Assembly (NCBI RefSeq): GCF_014336955.1
Contig: NZ_QRAI01000005.1
Coordinates: 186,001-250,000, forward strand
Length of the DNA stretch: 64,000 nucleotides
Reading direction: 5' to 3'
Origin: Saccharophagus sp. K07
GTDB taxonomy: Bacteria; Pseudomonadota; Gammaproteobacteria; Pseudomonadales; Cellvibrionaceae
Positions within the stretch are counted from its first letter, which is position 1, and each line of letters starts with the position of its first letter. Shown piece by piece: positions 47,606 through 58,343 of this stretch. A program made the translations under genes and the position numbers. The notes under the pieces were generated by a model, which was not told where the DNA came from, did not search any database, and saw nothing but the letters and a program-made list of their open reading frames with translations.

Positions 47606-48325
47606 ATGACTTTGAACTCTTCCGATCAGTTGTTCGAATCTCTATCCGCTATGGTCGACGACGAAGCCAGCGAGTTGGAGATCCATAGAATTCTGCGCAG
47701 TATGGAACAGCGCCCTGAGCTTATGGAGCGGTGGCGTCGCTACCATATGATCGGAGCGGTTATGCGAGGCGAATATTTGGCAACAGCCTCCGAAACTGAA
47801 AAATTGGCAGCTTCTGTATCTGGCAGCATTACCGGGTTGACGGAAGAGACCACTTCGGTCGAAACTCGTAAAGATCCCTCTTACTCCGCAACAAAGATCT
47901 CCGGATTTAAAGATTTGGTGAGCAAAAGTGCTATAGCTGCATCTTTTGCCGCGACCTTGGTGATGGGTTTTCATTACTTAGGCAGTTCCAAAGAGAATGG
48001 TGTTGCGCCGCAGATCGCAGGGCAGCCGAATACCCCTGCGGCGGCAGAACCCGTTGCAGTCGTTGCTCAGGCGCCAATAGGTTTTGAGCTACCACTGCCG
48101 GAAGCGCGTACTGTCGGCCTGACCACGGGTTCGTTTCAGTCCCAAGCTAATGAAGTCCGCGTGCCTATGCCTGCTTATGTGGATGACATTACTGATTACG
48201 CTACGCAGGAAATGTTGAACCGATTGTTGATTCAGCATGCAGAGCGGGCGAGCGTGCATGGCAGCCTCGGCATTATGCCATTTGCTCGGGTGCACAAAAT
48301 GCAGGTCGACCACCAGCCTCGATAG
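47606..48325 (+). CDS. rseA: Anti-sigma factor RseA (MucA)
   Basis: RseA is an inner-membrane protein that holds RpoE inactive until regulated proteolysis. The 239-residue protein has the N-terminal anti-sigma domain (QLFESLSAMVDDEASELEIHRIL ... WRRYHMIGAVMRGE, residues 8-52), a membrane segment near 112-128 (AAFAATLVMGFHYLG-like region) and a periplasmic C-terminal part. The membrane span is weak and broken by polar residues. It lies 45 bp after rpoE. Confidence 0.93.
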   Translation: MTLNSSDQLFESLSAMVDDEASELEIHRILRSMEQRPELMERWRRYHMIGAVMRGEYLATASETEKLAASVSGSITGLTEETTSVETRKDPSYSATKISGFKDLVSKSAIAASFAATLVMGFHYLGSSKENGVAPQIAGQPNTPAAAEPVAVVAQAPIGFELPLPEARTVGLTTGSFQSQANEVRVPMPAYVDDITDYATQEMLNRLLIQHAERASVHGSLGIMPFARVHKMQVDHQPR

Positions 48326-48356
48326 TGCTCGATTTTCTTTATTTGGATTTTCTTAA

Positions 48357-49340
48357 ATGGTTCGCCATCGCTCTGGATATGCCGTGTTTTCTAAGATAAC
48401 GCGGCTTTTTTGTGTCGCTCTTTTTTCTCTTCCCTGTTTAACTGCGCAAGCTCAGGAGTCTGTGATGACTTCTGTTGATGCATTGCTCGAGCGAGCATCC
48501 AAAGCCTTGCAAGAGCAGAACTATAAAGGTCGCTTTACCTACGAGTTCGGGACGACACTGGAAACCCTGGAGGTAGTTCATATAGTGCGCGAAGGCGTGG
48601 AATATGAGCGCATCACTCACTTAAACGGTCCAGAGCGCGAGTTTGTCAGAGGTGGCCGGGACAAGAACTGTGTATCCACTGGTGGTTTTCTGTTGCGCGG
48701 TGGTCTGATCAATCAAATGGGTGGCGCTGTAAGTCTTTCTCAGAGTTATCACTTTTATATTCGTGGTCGAGATCGAATTGCTGGGCGGGATGCGGAAGTT
48801 GTCCAGGCGGTACCTAAGGATGAGTATCGTTACGGCATGACCTTGGCGGTCGATCGTGAGTCGGGCTTACCTCTTATGTCTCTGACGACGGTTTCCAACA
48901 AAAGCGCGATTGAGCGTTTTCAGTTCACCGAATTAGAAGTGGGTTCCGAGGTTGAAGAGGAGGATATTTCTCCAACCGGAACAAACCACGCCAAATTGGA
49001 TGGTAAAAATTTGCCCTGCGAAAAGCTGCCGCAAGCGCCGTCCATCTGGCGAGCGGGCTGGTTGCCTCCAGGATTTGTCGTGTCCCACGTTAACTCGGAT
49101 AGTGAAGGCGATGTGTTGACCTACACTGACGGAATTGCTTCCTTCACACTGTTTATCAAGCCCTTATCTGATGCGTCGAGCTTTAAGCAGGGAATGGCGC
49201 GAAGGGGGGCGACTACCGCACTAATGTCAATCGTATCCACTACAGCACATCCTCTCGGGGTTGTTCTGGTAGGGGAAGTACCCTTTGCAACAGCTCAGCA
49301 AGTGGTTTCGTCAATCTCTCCTGCCGCGGGGGGACGTTGA
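48357..49340 (+). CDS. rseB: RseB/MucB periplasmic sigma-E regulator
   Basis: RseB binds the periplasmic part of RseA and blocks its cleavage until off-pathway lipopolysaccharide or lipoproteins are sensed. The 327-residue protein has a signal peptide (cleavage after LTAQAQ, near residue 33) and the MucB fold: N-terminal domain with LLERASKALQEQNYKGRFTYE and HLNGPEREFVR, C-terminal domain with WRAGWLPPGFVVSH and FTLFIKP. It is the third gene of the operon. The next start lies 1 bp past its stop. Confidence 0.94.
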   Translation: MVRHRSGYAVFSKITRLFCVALFSLPCLTAQAQESVMTSVDALLERASKALQEQNYKGRFTYEFGTTLETLEVVHIVREGVEYERITHLNGPEREFVRGGRDKNCVSTGGFLLRGGLINQMGGAVSLSQSYHFYIRGRDRIAGRDAEVVQAVPKDEYRYGMTLAVDRESGLPLMSLTTVSNKSAIERFQFTELEVGSEVEEEDISPTGTNHAKLDGKNLPCEKLPQAPSIWRAGWLPPGFVVSHVNSDSEGDVLTYTDGIASFTLFIKPLSDASSFKQGMARRGATTALMSIVSTTAHPLGVVLVGEVPFATAQQVVSSISPAAGGR

Positions 49341-49341
49341 G

Positions 49342-49815
49342 GTGTTGATCGAAAAGGGGCAGGTGACGCGCCTGATGCCGGCAGATGGTTCGGTATGGGT
49401 GTCGACCATACAAGCTTCGGCTTGTGATGCATGCCGGGCTAGCGCCGGTTGTGGTCAGAGGCTCATGAGCCGTCTGATAGGGAGGTCAACGGATATTCGC
49501 GCCCGGCTTGATGAATCCTCTCTAAATTTGGAGATTGGAGATCAAGTCGAAATAGGGATAGAAGAGGGAGCTGTAGTCGCAGCCTCCTTACTGGCTTATG
49601 GACTTCCTCTCTTGTCATTTGTTGTTTCTATTTGGCTGTGCGAAAGTATGGCTCTTGCTCCCATTCTTGCCGTAGTGGTTTGTTTGATCGGGCTGAGCCT
49701 TGGCTTATCTACCTCTCGTTTCGTTCTTCGTACCCGCTTTACTGCGGATTTTTTCGAGCCTGTAGTCTTAAGAAAAATTCCAGACGTCAATACCAAAGCG
49801 CTTGAACTGCAATAG
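49342..49815 (+). CDS. rseC: RseC/MucC membrane protein
   Basis: This 157-residue inner-membrane protein has an N-terminal cysteine-rich part (ACDACRASAGCGQR, C-x2-C-x5-C), then two membrane segments (near residues 77-95 and 101-118). RseC proteins are linked to sigma-E control and to SoxR reduction. The start is GTG 49342 after a GGGGGGA site, directly past the rseB stop; a longer frame inside rseB exists. The usual Pseudomonas partner mucD does not follow. Confidence 0.9.
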   Translation: MLIEKGQVTRLMPADGSVWVSTIQASACDACRASAGCGQRLMSRLIGRSTDIRARLDESSLNLEIGDQVEIGIEEGAVVAASLLAYGLPLLSFVVSIWLCESMALAPILAVVVCLIGLSLGLSTSRFVLRTRFTADFFEPVVLRKIPDVNTKALELQ

Positions 49816-49935
49816 GTTGCCGGCGGAGGCTGAACGTGACGCCTGCCGGGCAAATACTGTAGACTTGCGCATCCAAATTGCTTGCACTTTTTAAGCTTTA
49901 AAAAACACTTCTAAAATCAACGGGTTACAGAATCA

Positions 49936-51735
49936 GTGTCCGATCTCAGCCACATCCGCAATTTTTCGATTATTGCCCACATCGACCACGGAAAATCCAC
50001 TTTGGCGGATCGCTTTATCCAAATGTGCGGAGGGCTTAGCGATCGGGAAATGGAAGCGCAGGTCCTGGATTCCATGGATCTGGAGCGCGAACGCGGAATC
50101 ACCATCAAAGCCCATAGTGTCACCCTGTATTACAAGGCGCGTGACAATAAAACCTATCAGCTTAATTTTATTGATACCCCTGGGCACGTGGACTTCAGCT
50201 ATGAGGTTTCCCGGTCTCTGGCGGCATGCGAGGGGGCGTTACTCGTCGTTGATGCAGGGCAGGGTGTAGAGGCTCAGTCGGTTGCCAACTGTTACACCGC
50301 GATAGAGCAAGGCCTCGAAGTCATCCCAATTCTTAACAAGATGGATTTGCCGCAGGCAGATCCTGAGCGAGTTGCGCAAGAAATCGAAGAAATCATCGGG
50401 CTTGATGCAACTGATGCAGTAAGATGTAGCGCAAAATCTGGAATGGGCGTCGACGACGTATTGGAACGCTTGGTTGCATCCATTCCTCCACCAAAAGGGG
50501 AAATCGACGCTCCCTTACAAGCACTGATCATTGATTCATGGTTCGACAATTACCTCGGCGTCGTATCGCTTGTCCGGGTGAAGCAAGGAACCCTGAAGGT
50601 TAAAGATAAGATCATCTCCAAGTCTATTGGCAAAGCGCATCTGGTCGATAGCGTCGGCGTATTCAACCCCAAAAGACAAGAATTGGAGTGTTTGAAAGCG
50701 GGTGAAGTAGGTTTTGTCGTCGCTGGTATCAAGGACATTCAAGGTGCGCCGGTAGGTGATACCATCACTCATGCTTCTACCCCTGATGTACCGTCATTGC
50801 CTGGTTTCAAGAAAGTAAAACCGCAGGTTTATGCCGGTTTGTTCCCAGTCAGCTCCGATGACTATGAAAGCTTCCGCGACGCTCTGGCCAAGCTGACTCT
50901 GAATGATGCATCACTGTTCTATGAGCCGGAGAGTTCCGACGCTTTGGGTTTCGGCTTCCGCTGCGGCTTTTTGGGCATGCTGCACATGGAGATCATTCAG
51001 GAGCGTCTGGAGCGTGAATATGATCTCGATCTGATCACCACTGCGCCGACGGTAGTGTATGAAGTGGTCAAAAACAACGGCGAAGTGGTTTACGTCGACA
51101 ACCCTTCCAAGTTGCCCGAGATCGGCACAATCTCTGATATGCGCGAGCCGATCGTTCAAGCCAATATTCTGGTTCCGCAAGAATATTTAGGCTCGGTCAT
51201 CACGCTCTGCATCGATAAACGAGGGGTTCAGAAAGATATTCAGTATCTGGGCCGCCAAGTGTCGGTATCTTACGAATTGCCGATGAACGAAGTGGTATTG
51301 GACTTTTTCGATAAGTTAAAGTCGGTCAGTCGCGGCTACGCTTCACTCGATTACAGTTTTTTGCGTTTCCAAAGCGCCAATCTTGTGCGTCTTGATGTTT
51401 TGATCAATGGGGAGAGAGTCGACGCCCTGGCGTTGATTGTTCACCGCGAAACAGCTCACTATAAAGGACGCGCATTGACGGAGAAAATGAAGGATCTGAT
51501 TCCAAGACAGATGTTCGATGTCGCGATCCAGGCGGCGATCGGCGGGCAAATCATCGCTCGTACCACGGTAAAAGCGCTGCGCAAAAACGTGACCGCGAAA
51601 TGTTATGGTGGTGACGTAACCCGTAAGAAAAAGTTGTTGGAGAAGCAAAAAGCAGGGAAAAAGCGCATGAAACAGGTCGGCAAGGTTGAGATTCCGCAGG
51701 AAGCATTTTTGGCGGTATTGAAGGTCGATAGCTAA
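49936..51735 (+). CDS. lepA: Elongation factor 4 (LepA)
   Basis: LepA is a ribosome-bound GTPase that affects translation, chiefly initiation and stalled elongation. The 599-residue protein has the G1 motif AHIDHGKST at residues 14-22, [12 protein letters not shown], and the LepA-specific C-terminal domain ([56 protein letters not shown]). It starts with GTG 49936 in the family position. lepB follows 11 bp later, the classic pair. Confidence 0.98.
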   Translation: MSDLSHIRNFSIIAHIDHGKSTLADRFIQMCGGLSDREMEAQVLDSMDLERERGITIKAHSVTLYYKARDNKTYQLNFIDTPGHVDFSYEVSRSLAACEGALLVVDAGQGVEAQSVANCYTAIEQGLEVIPILNKMDLPQADPERVAQEIEEIIGLDATDAVRCSAKSGMGVDDVLERLVASIPPPKGEIDAPLQALIIDSWFDNYLGVVSLVRVKQGTLKVKDKIISKSIGKAHLVDSVGVFNPKRQELECLKAGEVGFVVAGIKDIQGAPVGDTITHASTPDVPSLPGFKKVKPQVYAGLFPVSSDDYESFRDALAKLTLNDASLFYEPESSDALGFGFRCGFLGMLHMEIIQERLEREYDLDLITTAPTVVYEVVKNNGEVVYVDNPSKLPEIGTISDMREPIVQANILVPQEYLGSVITLCIDKRGVQKDIQYLGRQVSVSYELPMNEVVLDFFDKLKSVSRGYASLDYSFLRFQSANLVRLDVLINGERVDALALIVHRETAHYKGRALTEKMKDLIPRQMFDVAIQAAIGGQIIARTTVKALRKNVTAKCYGGDVTRKKKLLEKQKAGKKRMKQVGKVEIPQEAFLAVLKVDS

Positions 51736-51746
51736 GAGGACAAGTC

Positions 51747-52607
51747 ATGGATATTAATTTGCCGCTGATATTGATGCTGGCCGTTGCCTTTACCGGGTTG
51801 GTTTGGCTGATCGATATCCTATTCTGGTCAAAGTCGCGCAAGGCAGCGATTGCGGAAGTTGAGCAGCGTCACGGCCACTTAAGCGAAGAACAGCGACAGG
51901 GGGACTCAGGTTATATTGCTGCAAGGCAAAAGGCCGCCAAAGAACCTGTGCTTGTGGAATACTCCAAGTCATTTTTCCCTATATTGGCAATCGTTTTTGT
52001 ATTGCGCTCTTTTCTTATTGAGCCTTTTAAAATTCCCTCTGAATCCATGGTGCCTACGCTTGAGGTGGGTGATTTTATCGCGGTGAATAAATATACCTAT
52101 GGTATTCGCTTGCCGGTATTTCGCACCAAGATTCTCGATCTCGGGTCTCCTCAACGTGGTGATGTGGTGGTGTTTTTCCCTCCTCACGAAGATCGCTATT
52201 TCATTAAAAGATTGATTGGAATGCCGGGAGACATAATCCAAATACGTGACAATGTTCTCTACGTAAATGGCGAGCCGTTACCACAAGAATTGCTGATGGA
52301 AGATCCTGTGAACCGTCACGGCTCTGCATGTTGGTCTGGGTATCAGATTGTTAATGAGACCATAGACGAGAAAAAACATTTGGTGAGAAAATGTCCAACT
52401 GCCGGTAGATCGTGGAATGACAGGACCTGGATTGTGCCTGAAGGTCACTATTTCATGATGGGAGACAATCGGGACAATAGTTTGGATAGCCGAGTTTGGC
52501 CAGATCCATTTGTACCGGATAAAAATATCGTCGGTAAGGCCTTTGCAGTGTGGATGCACTGGAATGAGGGGCTCCCAAGTTTTGGGAGGGCAGGGGCGAT
52601 TAAGTAG
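51747..52607 (+). CDS. lepB: Signal peptidase I
   Basis: LepB removes signal peptides from exported proteins at the outer face of the inner membrane. The 286-residue protein has two N-terminal membrane segments, the catalytic Ser in IPSESMVPTLEVGDF and the Lys base in YFIKRLIGMPGD, plus the late GDNRDNSLDSRVW motif. AAGAGGA precedes ATG 51747. It is slightly shorter than E. coli LepB (324), as in Pseudomonas. Confidence 0.97.
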   Translation: MDINLPLILMLAVAFTGLVWLIDILFWSKSRKAAIAEVEQRHGHLSEEQRQGDSGYIAARQKAAKEPVLVEYSKSFFPILAIVFVLRSFLIEPFKIPSESMVPTLEVGDFIAVNKYTYGIRLPVFRTKILDLGSPQRGDVVVFFPPHEDRYFIKRLIGMPGDIIQIRDNVLYVNGEPLPQELLMEDPVNRHGSACWSGYQIVNETIDEKKHLVRKCPTAGRSWNDRTWIVPEGHYFMMGDNRDNSLDSRVWPDPFVPDKNIVGKAFAVWMHWNEGLPSFGRAGAIK

Positions 52608-52638
52608 GTTCGAAATCTGGTTTTAACGAGATAGAGTT

Positions 52639-53058
52639 ATGAATAAGAATAAACAACTCGGTATGAATAGCCTTCTTTTATTATTTGTGCTCGCCAGTTT
52701 TGGCTTTTTTCTAACCTGCTTTTATAAGCTCGGCCCGGTGTATCTCGACAACTATTACATTGTGGAAGCCTTGCAAAGTCTCGCCGAAGGCCATCCCGAT
52801 GACCTGAAGGATTTGAGCAAAGATACGATTCGGCAGGAGTTGGATAAGTTTTATACCATCAACAATGTGCGCGGTGAAGCGGCAAAGGCGTTGGCGGTTG
52901 AGCGCAAACAAGACCGAACCATCATTACCGTTGCCTATGAAACCAGAATCCCGTTTGCGCGGAATATCGATTTGGTATTGAAGTTTAACAACGTATTGGA
53001 TTCCTCTCAGCCCGACAAATGTTGTTCTATTAGTGAAAAAGACAGTGCAAAAAAATAG
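52639..53058 (+). CDS. DUF4845 protein
   Basis: This 139-residue protein has one N-terminal membrane segment (residues 11-28) and a small soluble domain outside the cytoplasm. DUF4845 proteins stand between lepB and rnc in many gammaproteobacteria, and function is unknown. It ends inside the beginning of rnc (26-bp overlap), so the two are translationally coupled. Confidence 0.88.
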   Translation: MNKNKQLGMNSLLLLFVLASFGFFLTCFYKLGPVYLDNYYIVEALQSLAEGHPDDLKDLSKDTIRQELDKFYTINNVRGEAAKALAVERKQDRTIITVAYETRIPFARNIDLVLKFNNVLDSSQPDKCCSISEKDSAKK

Positions 53059-53737
53059 CCGTTTCGAAGTCCTCTGCCAAAAAATTGGCTACTCATTTGT
53101 CGATCACACCTTACTGAATCATGCCCTTACCCATAGAAGCTTCAGCGGCTCGCATAACGAACGGCTGGAGTTTCTTGGCGATTCCATTCTGAATTTCACA
53201 ATCGCCGAGTTGCTGTATTTTCATTTTCCAAGCTCTCCGGAAGGCGACCTCAGTCGTCTGAGAGCGGCATTGGTGCGCGGCGATACTCTGGCGGAGATCG
53301 CGCGCGAATGGGATTTGGGTAGTTACCTGAATCTTGGTGAGGGAGAATTAAAAAGCGGCGGATTTCGCCGCCCGTCGATTTTGGCAGACGCAGTGGAAGC
53401 CATTATCGGGGCTATTTATCTTGATGCTGGTATGGATACGGTAAAACGATGTGTATCCACATGGTTTAAGGATCGTCTTAATGACCTGTCTCTCACGACC
53501 GGAGAAAAAGATCCGAAAAGTCAGCTGCAAGAATGGCTGCAAGCGCGCAAAAAACCGCTGCCGCAATATTCCGTGGTGAGTATTGATGGCGAAGCTCACG
53601 ATCAGTTATTCACCGTGAGTTGTACCGTGACATTATTGCCCGAGCCTACTGTTGCGACGGCGCCCAGCCGAAAAAGCGCCGAAAAAGAAGCAGCGCTTTT
53701 GATGTTGGCGAAATTGGAGAGAAATTATGAGCGATGA
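53033..53737 (+). CDS. rnc: Ribonuclease III
   Basis: RNase III cleaves double-stranded RNA, including the rRNA precursor. The 234-residue protein has the catalytic signature [12 protein letters not shown] (residues ~36-47), a second acidic site in [15 protein letters not shown], and a C-terminal dsRNA-binding domain ([13 protein letters not shown] ... [17 protein letters not shown]). The start is GTG 53033 or GTG 53045, both inside the preceding gene. era begins 11 bp before its stop. Confidence 0.96.
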   Translation: MKKTVQKNSRFEVLCQKIGYSFVDHTLLNHALTHRSFSGSHNERLEFLGDSILNFTIAELLYFHFPSSPEGDLSRLRAALVRGDTLAEIAREWDLGSYLNLGEGELKSGGFRRPSILADAVEAIIGAIYLDAGMDTVKRCVSTWFKDRLNDLSLTTGEKDPKSQLQEWLQARKKPLPQYSVVSIDGEAHDQLFTVSCTVTLLPEPTVATAPSRKSAEKEAALLMLAKLERNYER

Positions 53738-54623
53738 TAAAAGCTACTGTGGATACATCGCGATTGTAGGGCGGCCCAATGTTGGCAAGTCGACTCTGCT
53801 CAATCATTTGATTCAGCAAAAAATCAGCATTACGTCGCGCAAGCCTCAAACAACTCGCCACAATATTACGGGAGTGAAAACAGTCGACAATGTGCAAATG
53901 ATTTTTGTCGATACGCCCGGGATGCACAAAAAAGAATCCAATGCGGTCAACCGCTATATGAATCGTGCGGCCAATTCGGCAACGCAAGGCGTGGATGTGG
54001 TTCTCTTCGTTGTCGATCGTTTGATTTGGACGGAAGAGGACGAAATGGTGGCGCAGAAGTTAAAGGGCCAGCATGACAATGTCCTTGTGGTGATCAATAA
54101 AGCCGATAAGATCGAAGATAAGTCGACCCTGATCCCCTATATTGCTGAGCTGAATGAGCGGCTGCAGCCAGCTGCGATTATTCCGTTGTCCGCGTTAAAA
54201 AATCTGAATCTGGATGAACTGGAAAAAGCCATTCGCGAACGCCTGCCGGAGGGAGAACATATGTTCCCTCCCGATCAGATCACCGATAAAAGCTCCAGAT
54301 TTTTGGCTGCGGAATTGGTGCGAGAAAAGATCATGCGCCAGCTCGGCGCAGAGCTCCCATATCAAGTAACTGTTGATATTGAAGAGTTCAAGGAAGAGAG
54401 AGGGATTTTCCATATATCCGCGCTCATTTTGGTTGAGCGGGAAGGGCAGAAGCGCATCATCATCGGCGAAGGTGGCTCTCGCTTGAAATCTATAGGTCAG
54501 GCAGCCAGGGTCGATATGGAGAAATTGTTTGACACAAAAGTGATGTTGAAACTTTGGGTCAAGGTTAAAACCGGCTGGTCAGATGACGACAGAGCGCTGC
54601 GCAATCTCGGTTATTTAGAGTGA
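53727..54623 (+). CDS. era: GTPase Era
   Basis: Era is an essential GTPase that binds 16S rRNA near its 3' end and aids 30S assembly. The 298-residue protein has G1 GRPNVGKST (residues 12-20), the Era effector segment [22 protein letters not shown], and a C-terminal KH domain ([25 protein letters not shown]). It overlaps the end of rnc, the universal rnc-era pair, and GGAGAG precedes its ATG. Confidence 0.98.
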   Translation: MSDDKSYCGYIAIVGRPNVGKSTLLNHLIQQKISITSRKPQTTRHNITGVKTVDNVQMIFVDTPGMHKKESNAVNRYMNRAANSATQGVDVVLFVVDRLIWTEEDEMVAQKLKGQHDNVLVVINKADKIEDKSTLIPYIAELNERLQPAAIIPLSALKNLNLDELEKAIRERLPEGEHMFPPDQITDKSSRFLAAELVREKIMRQLGAELPYQVTVDIEEFKEERGIFHISALILVEREGQKRIIIGEGGSRLKSIGQAARVDMEKLFDTKVMLKLWVKVKTGWSDDDRALRNLGYLE

Positions 54624-54636
54624 TCATGGGGGATCT

Positions 54637-55314
54637 ATGCAGAATGCGTTTGTCCTGCATGTTCGCCCCTACACAGATTCTCGTCTACTGATCGATTTTT
54701 TTACTGAGCACGACGGGTTGATTAGAGCGGTTGGCCGAACGCCAGGCAAAAGAGATCGCGCAAAATATCAACCATTTCAACCATTGGAGCTGGAGTTTTC
54801 TGGCTCTGGTGAGTTGAAAACCTTGCGCTCCTGCGAATTAACCAATCACATCGCTTTTTCCCTGCTTGGCCACTCATTATTTTGCGGTCTTTATATTAAC
54901 GAGTTGCTGTTGCGTGTGTTGCAAGCAGATGAACCATTTCCGCCATTGTTTTCTTTTTATAGCGGAGCCGTTCAGGCGCTTAAAGCAAACCCTTCGCACC
55001 AGCAAACGGAGAGTGTTCTTCGGTCACTGGAATTATTCCTGTTGGAACAGTTGGGTTTCGGAGTGGATTTTGACTCTAGCGAAACTGGGCAGCCTATTAA
55101 CGAAGAGCGCTTTTATTTTTATCGTGCAGGCCATGGTTTTTGCGAGTGCGGTCAGGATTCAGGCGAGGCGATTCCGGGGCATCATTTGTCCGCTATTGAC
55201 CGACGCGATTTTTCCGACGAAGCGATTTTGCGCTCCGCCAAAATTATCACCCGCGCTGCGCTGTCTCCCTTGATAGGGGAAAAGCCGCTCAAAAGCCGAG
55301 ATTTGTTCCGCTAG
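54637..55314 (+). CDS. recO: DNA repair protein RecO
   Basis: RecO helps RecA load on SSB-coated DNA in the RecFOR pathway. The 225-residue protein has the N-terminal OB fold (AFVLHVRPYTDSRLLIDFFTEHDGLIRAVGRTPGK) and a helical C-terminal domain with LFLLEQLGFGVDF. The zinc-finger cysteines of some RecO proteins are reduced to a single CECG here, as in E. coli-type RecO. GGGGGA precedes ATG 54637. pdxJ, which often follows, is absent; the next gene is convergent. Confidence 0.94.
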   Translation: MQNAFVLHVRPYTDSRLLIDFFTEHDGLIRAVGRTPGKRDRAKYQPFQPLELEFSGSGELKTLRSCELTNHIAFSLLGHSLFCGLYINELLLRVLQADEPFPPLFSFYSGAVQALKANPSHQQTESVLRSLELFLLEQLGFGVDFDSSETGQPINEERFYFYRAGHGFCECGQDSGEAIPGHHLSAIDRRDFSDEAILRSAKIITRAALSPLIGEKPLKSRDLFR

Positions 55315-55328
55315 ATTTATTAACCCTG

Positions 55329-58160
55329 CTAGTCATCATAATCGGCAAATAGAACGTCAATATCATGCTCTTCACTCCAGCTTAGTACTGCGCGAATTTC
55401 TTGCAGCAGGCGATTTATCAGGTCGTCGATGGAAGAATATTCTTTATTGTGCAAGGCTATTTCCAATTCTTTGCTTGCTTTGCGGAGTGCGGGTACACCG
55501 CAATAACAGCAGCCGCCGTGGAGCTTGTGAGCAACTTCCAGCATTGCTTGCCAATCCTGGTCGTCCATGGTTTGTGCAATTTTTTTTGCGGTCTCAGGTA
55601 GGGATTCCAGCAACATTTTTAACATGTCCGTGGCTAAATCGGGCTTGTTTTTAGCCAAACGCATGGATTCCGACCAATCAAAAACACTGCGTGAAGGTTT
55701 TTCGGTAAATTCAAATGAGCTCGATTCGCCGGCAATTACAGGCGAGGTTGCTATTTCTGGATCTGGAGTTGCCGAGCTTTCATTTTCTTCAGTAATCCGC
55801 GGTGTTACCCAGCGTTCGATTAATCTCTGCAAATCTTCCTCGGCAACCGGCTTGCTGAGAAAATCATCCATGCCTGCGAGCAACAACTGGGTTTTTTGTT
55901 CATTTATTGCATGAGCAGTTAGCGCAACTATGGGTGTTCGAGTTTCTTTTTCCCGGCTGCGCAAAAGTTTAGTGGTTTCATAGCCATCCATGCCAGGCAT
56001 TTGCACGTCCATTAATATCATATCGAAGGTTTCTTTTTCTGCGAGATCAAGCGCTTCGTAACCGCTGCTGGTGGCTTTGGCATCGACACCAAGGCCGCGG
56101 AGGAATTCGCACACCAGTTTGAGATTGGCCGGATTATCATCGACGACCAAAATGCGAATTCCGATGTGCTTCGGCGATGCAAGATTGTTTTCAATTGAAA
56201 TTGGTGTACTGCCTGGATGGCGATTGCTGATATTCAACATGCTGCACATGGCTTGATGAAGCTGGTTGTGCACAATTGGGCGAACGACGATCTGCGCATT
56301 CAAGCCTGCCATATCATCCTGCAAAATCCGCTGTATCGCCGGCGGAGCCAAAACGATGGCCGGAATTTTGAAAGTCATGCGAATTCTATGAATTCCGGTG
56401 AGTAATCTTTCTCTGTCAAAATTATTTTCTTCTGTATAGGCATCAAGAATTAATAGATCGGTGGGGCGGTCCTGATGATTGGCGGCAATTACGTTCGGAA
56501 TATTGTTGAAATTACTTTCCTCAACGAAGCTGACTCCCCAATTGGACAGCATGTGTGTCACTTCCATTCGGCAAACAGCGTTGCAATCAAACACAAGTGC
56601 GTTAAGGCCGTAGAGTGAATTGACAAAAGGCGATTGAGAAATTCTCTGGCGATCTATGCCGAGGCGAGCGGTAAACCAGAAGGTGGAACCTTTTTGATAC
56701 TGGCTTTCAACGCCGATTTCGCCTTTCATGCGGTCAACCAAGCCTTTGGCAATCGCCAAGCCCAACCCTGTGCCGCCTTGGAAGCGACTGTCGCTGTTAT
56801 CCACTTTGGCGAAAGCGGAGAACAGATTTTGCTGCTGCTCTTCCGTCAGGCCTATACCACTGTCGGCGACGCTGATTTTGATTTCGATTTGATTGTCCAT
56901 TTCTCCCAGACTGATGGCTCTGACAACTATGTTGCCGTTGTGAGAAAATTTAATGGCATTGGATACCAAATTGGTTATCACTTGCCTCAGCCGCTGAGGA
57001 TCTCCCAAAAGATTGCGCGGAACATTGTGGTTGATAATGGAAACCAGGCGCATGTTTTTTTCGTGAGCCTGAGGTGCGTAAATTGCGAAAACCTCTTCGA
57101 TTAGCTCGCGTAAATAAACGGGCTTGTATTCCAAAGAGAGTTGACCGGTTTCCAATTTGGAAAAATCGAGAATGTCGTTGATAACCGTGAGCAGGCCCTG
57201 GGCGGACTGTTCTATGGTGCTTAAATAATCTTTTTGTTGATTGGAGATATTGGTTTTCAGGAGCAAACTGGTGAAGCCGAGAATGCCGTTAAGCGGTGTG
57301 CGAAGCTCATGGCTGGCATTAGCCAAAAATTCCGATTTTGCTCGGCTGGCCTGCAGGGCATTTTTTCTCGCAATATCCAGCTCGATATTCTGGATCTCAA
57401 CAGTTTCCAATGTCTCGCGAAGTTCTTTGGTCGATTGGTCGACGTTGTTTTGCATTTCTTCATGAATGGATTGCTGCATAGCAATCATTTCGTTCAGTGC
57501 CAGGATCAGCTCGTTATAAAGTTGATTTTTACTATTGATTGGTGGAATTTCTGAGTGGTTGCTGATGGCTTGGCGCAGATCATTCAAAATTTCTTTTAAC
57601 GGGGTTGTGACCTCGTTATAAAGACGCGAGCCGAAATGCAGAGTCATTAAAATCACGAGTATGGCTACCGCCATTAATATGATGGCGCCCTGATATCGGG
57701 GAATCGTGAATGGTCCGTTCAATATTCCAACGACTAACCAACTGGTTTGATCGTTAATTTTATAGGGTATGACGGTATATACCGTATTGGCGATCGTTTT
57801 ACTCGTTTCAGTATCCAAAAAATCCAACTTATAAGCGGATTTTATTGGGCGCGAGAAATGGTGCGCGGATTGCTGATTGGCGTGACGCAGAGGAATGGTG
57901 TGATAAAGCGATAAATGCGATATGGTTTCTATATTCAGCAGCAATTCCGCTGCACTGACAAGTTCTTCTTGGGTGTGCTCAGGATTCTTGAGTAGGGGCA
58001 ACATGGCTTCTTTGGCCATGATTGCAGTTTCATTTTTCAATGATGCGACTAGTTGGTTTTGTAAAATAACGAACCCAGCGCCCAGTATTACTGCGGCAAT
58101 GAATACAGGAAAAACCCCAAGCAGAATGATTCGGCGTGTAAAAGGTCGCGTGTGAAGCAT
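55329..58160 (-). CDS. gacS: Hybrid sensor histidine kinase GacS/BarA
   Basis: This 943-residue inner-membrane kinase controls the Gac/Rsm small-RNA pathway through GacA/UvrY. Order of domains: membrane segment (~12-32), periplasmic loop, second segment (~160-180), HAMP, dimerisation domain with the phospho-His in SHELRTPLNG, ATPase domain (NLVSNAIKFS, DSGIGLTEEQQ, GTGLGLAIAKGL), a degenerate first receiver, a complete second receiver (VVDDNPAN ... LMDVQMPGMDGYE) and a C-terminal Hpt domain with HKLHGGCCYCG. ATG 58160 is the better start, since the frame extends only 24 more residues upstream. The cysM and relA neighbours fit gacS of Pseudomonas. Confidence 0.94.
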   Translation of the reverse strand: MLHTRPFTRRIILLGVFPVFIAAVILGAGFVILQNQLVASLKNETAIMAKEAMLPLLKNPEHTQEELVSAAELLLNIETISHLSLYHTIPLRHANQQSAHHFSRPIKSAYKLDFLDTETSKTIANTVYTVIPYKINDQTSWLVVGILNGPFTIPRYQGAIILMAVAILVILMTLHFGSRLYNEVTTPLKEILNDLRQAISNHSEIPPINSKNQLYNELILALNEMIAMQQSIHEEMQNNVDQSTKELRETLETVEIQNIELDIARKNALQASRAKSEFLANASHELRTPLNGILGFTSLLLKTNISNQQKDYLSTIEQSAQGLLTVINDILDFSKLETGQLSLEYKPVYLRELIEEVFAIYAPQAHEKNMRLVSIINHNVPRNLLGDPQRLRQVITNLVSNAIKFSHNGNIVVRAISLGEMDNQIEIKISVADSGIGLTEEQQQNLFSAFAKVDNSDSRFQGGTGLGLAIAKGLVDRMKGEIGVESQYQKGSTFWFTARLGIDRQRISQSPFVNSLYGLNALVFDCNAVCRMEVTHMLSNWGVSFVEESNFNNIPNVIAANHQDRPTDLLILDAYTEENNFDRERLLTGIHRIRMTFKIPAIVLAPPAIQRILQDDMAGLNAQIVVRPIVHNQLHQAMCSMLNISNRHPGSTPISIENNLASPKHIGIRILVVDDNPANLKLVCEFLRGLGVDAKATSSGYEALDLAEKETFDMILMDVQMPGMDGYETTKLLRSREKETRTPIVALTAHAINEQKTQLLLAGMDDFLSKPVAEEDLQRLIERWVTPRITEENESSATPDPEIATSPVIAGESSSFEFTEKPSRSVFDWSESMRLAKNKPDLATDMLKMLLESLPETAKKIAQTMDDQDWQAMLEVAHKLHGGCCYCGVPALRKASKELEIALHNKEYSSIDDLINRLLQEIRAVLSWSEEHDIDVLFADYDD

Positions 58161-58343
58161 TGGTCGGTCCGATGAAAAATTACACGGTCGTTCTAATTTG
58201 TCGTTTGCCGTGAGCAGAAATCCTTTAGGCAAAATTGTGCGGCAACGAATATTTTTTATTTCAAGTCTGGATCCGGCAGGAAGCGGGCAGCCGTCAGAGC
58301 CGTTTCAAGATAACATAATCCGAGCTAGAATACGGCTCCTTTA

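Noticed and set aside
49816-49870. Imperfect inverted repeat after rseC (TTGCCGGCG ... GCCGGGCAA)
   Set aside because: Pairing is interrupted, and no T-run follows, so it is not convincing as a terminator.
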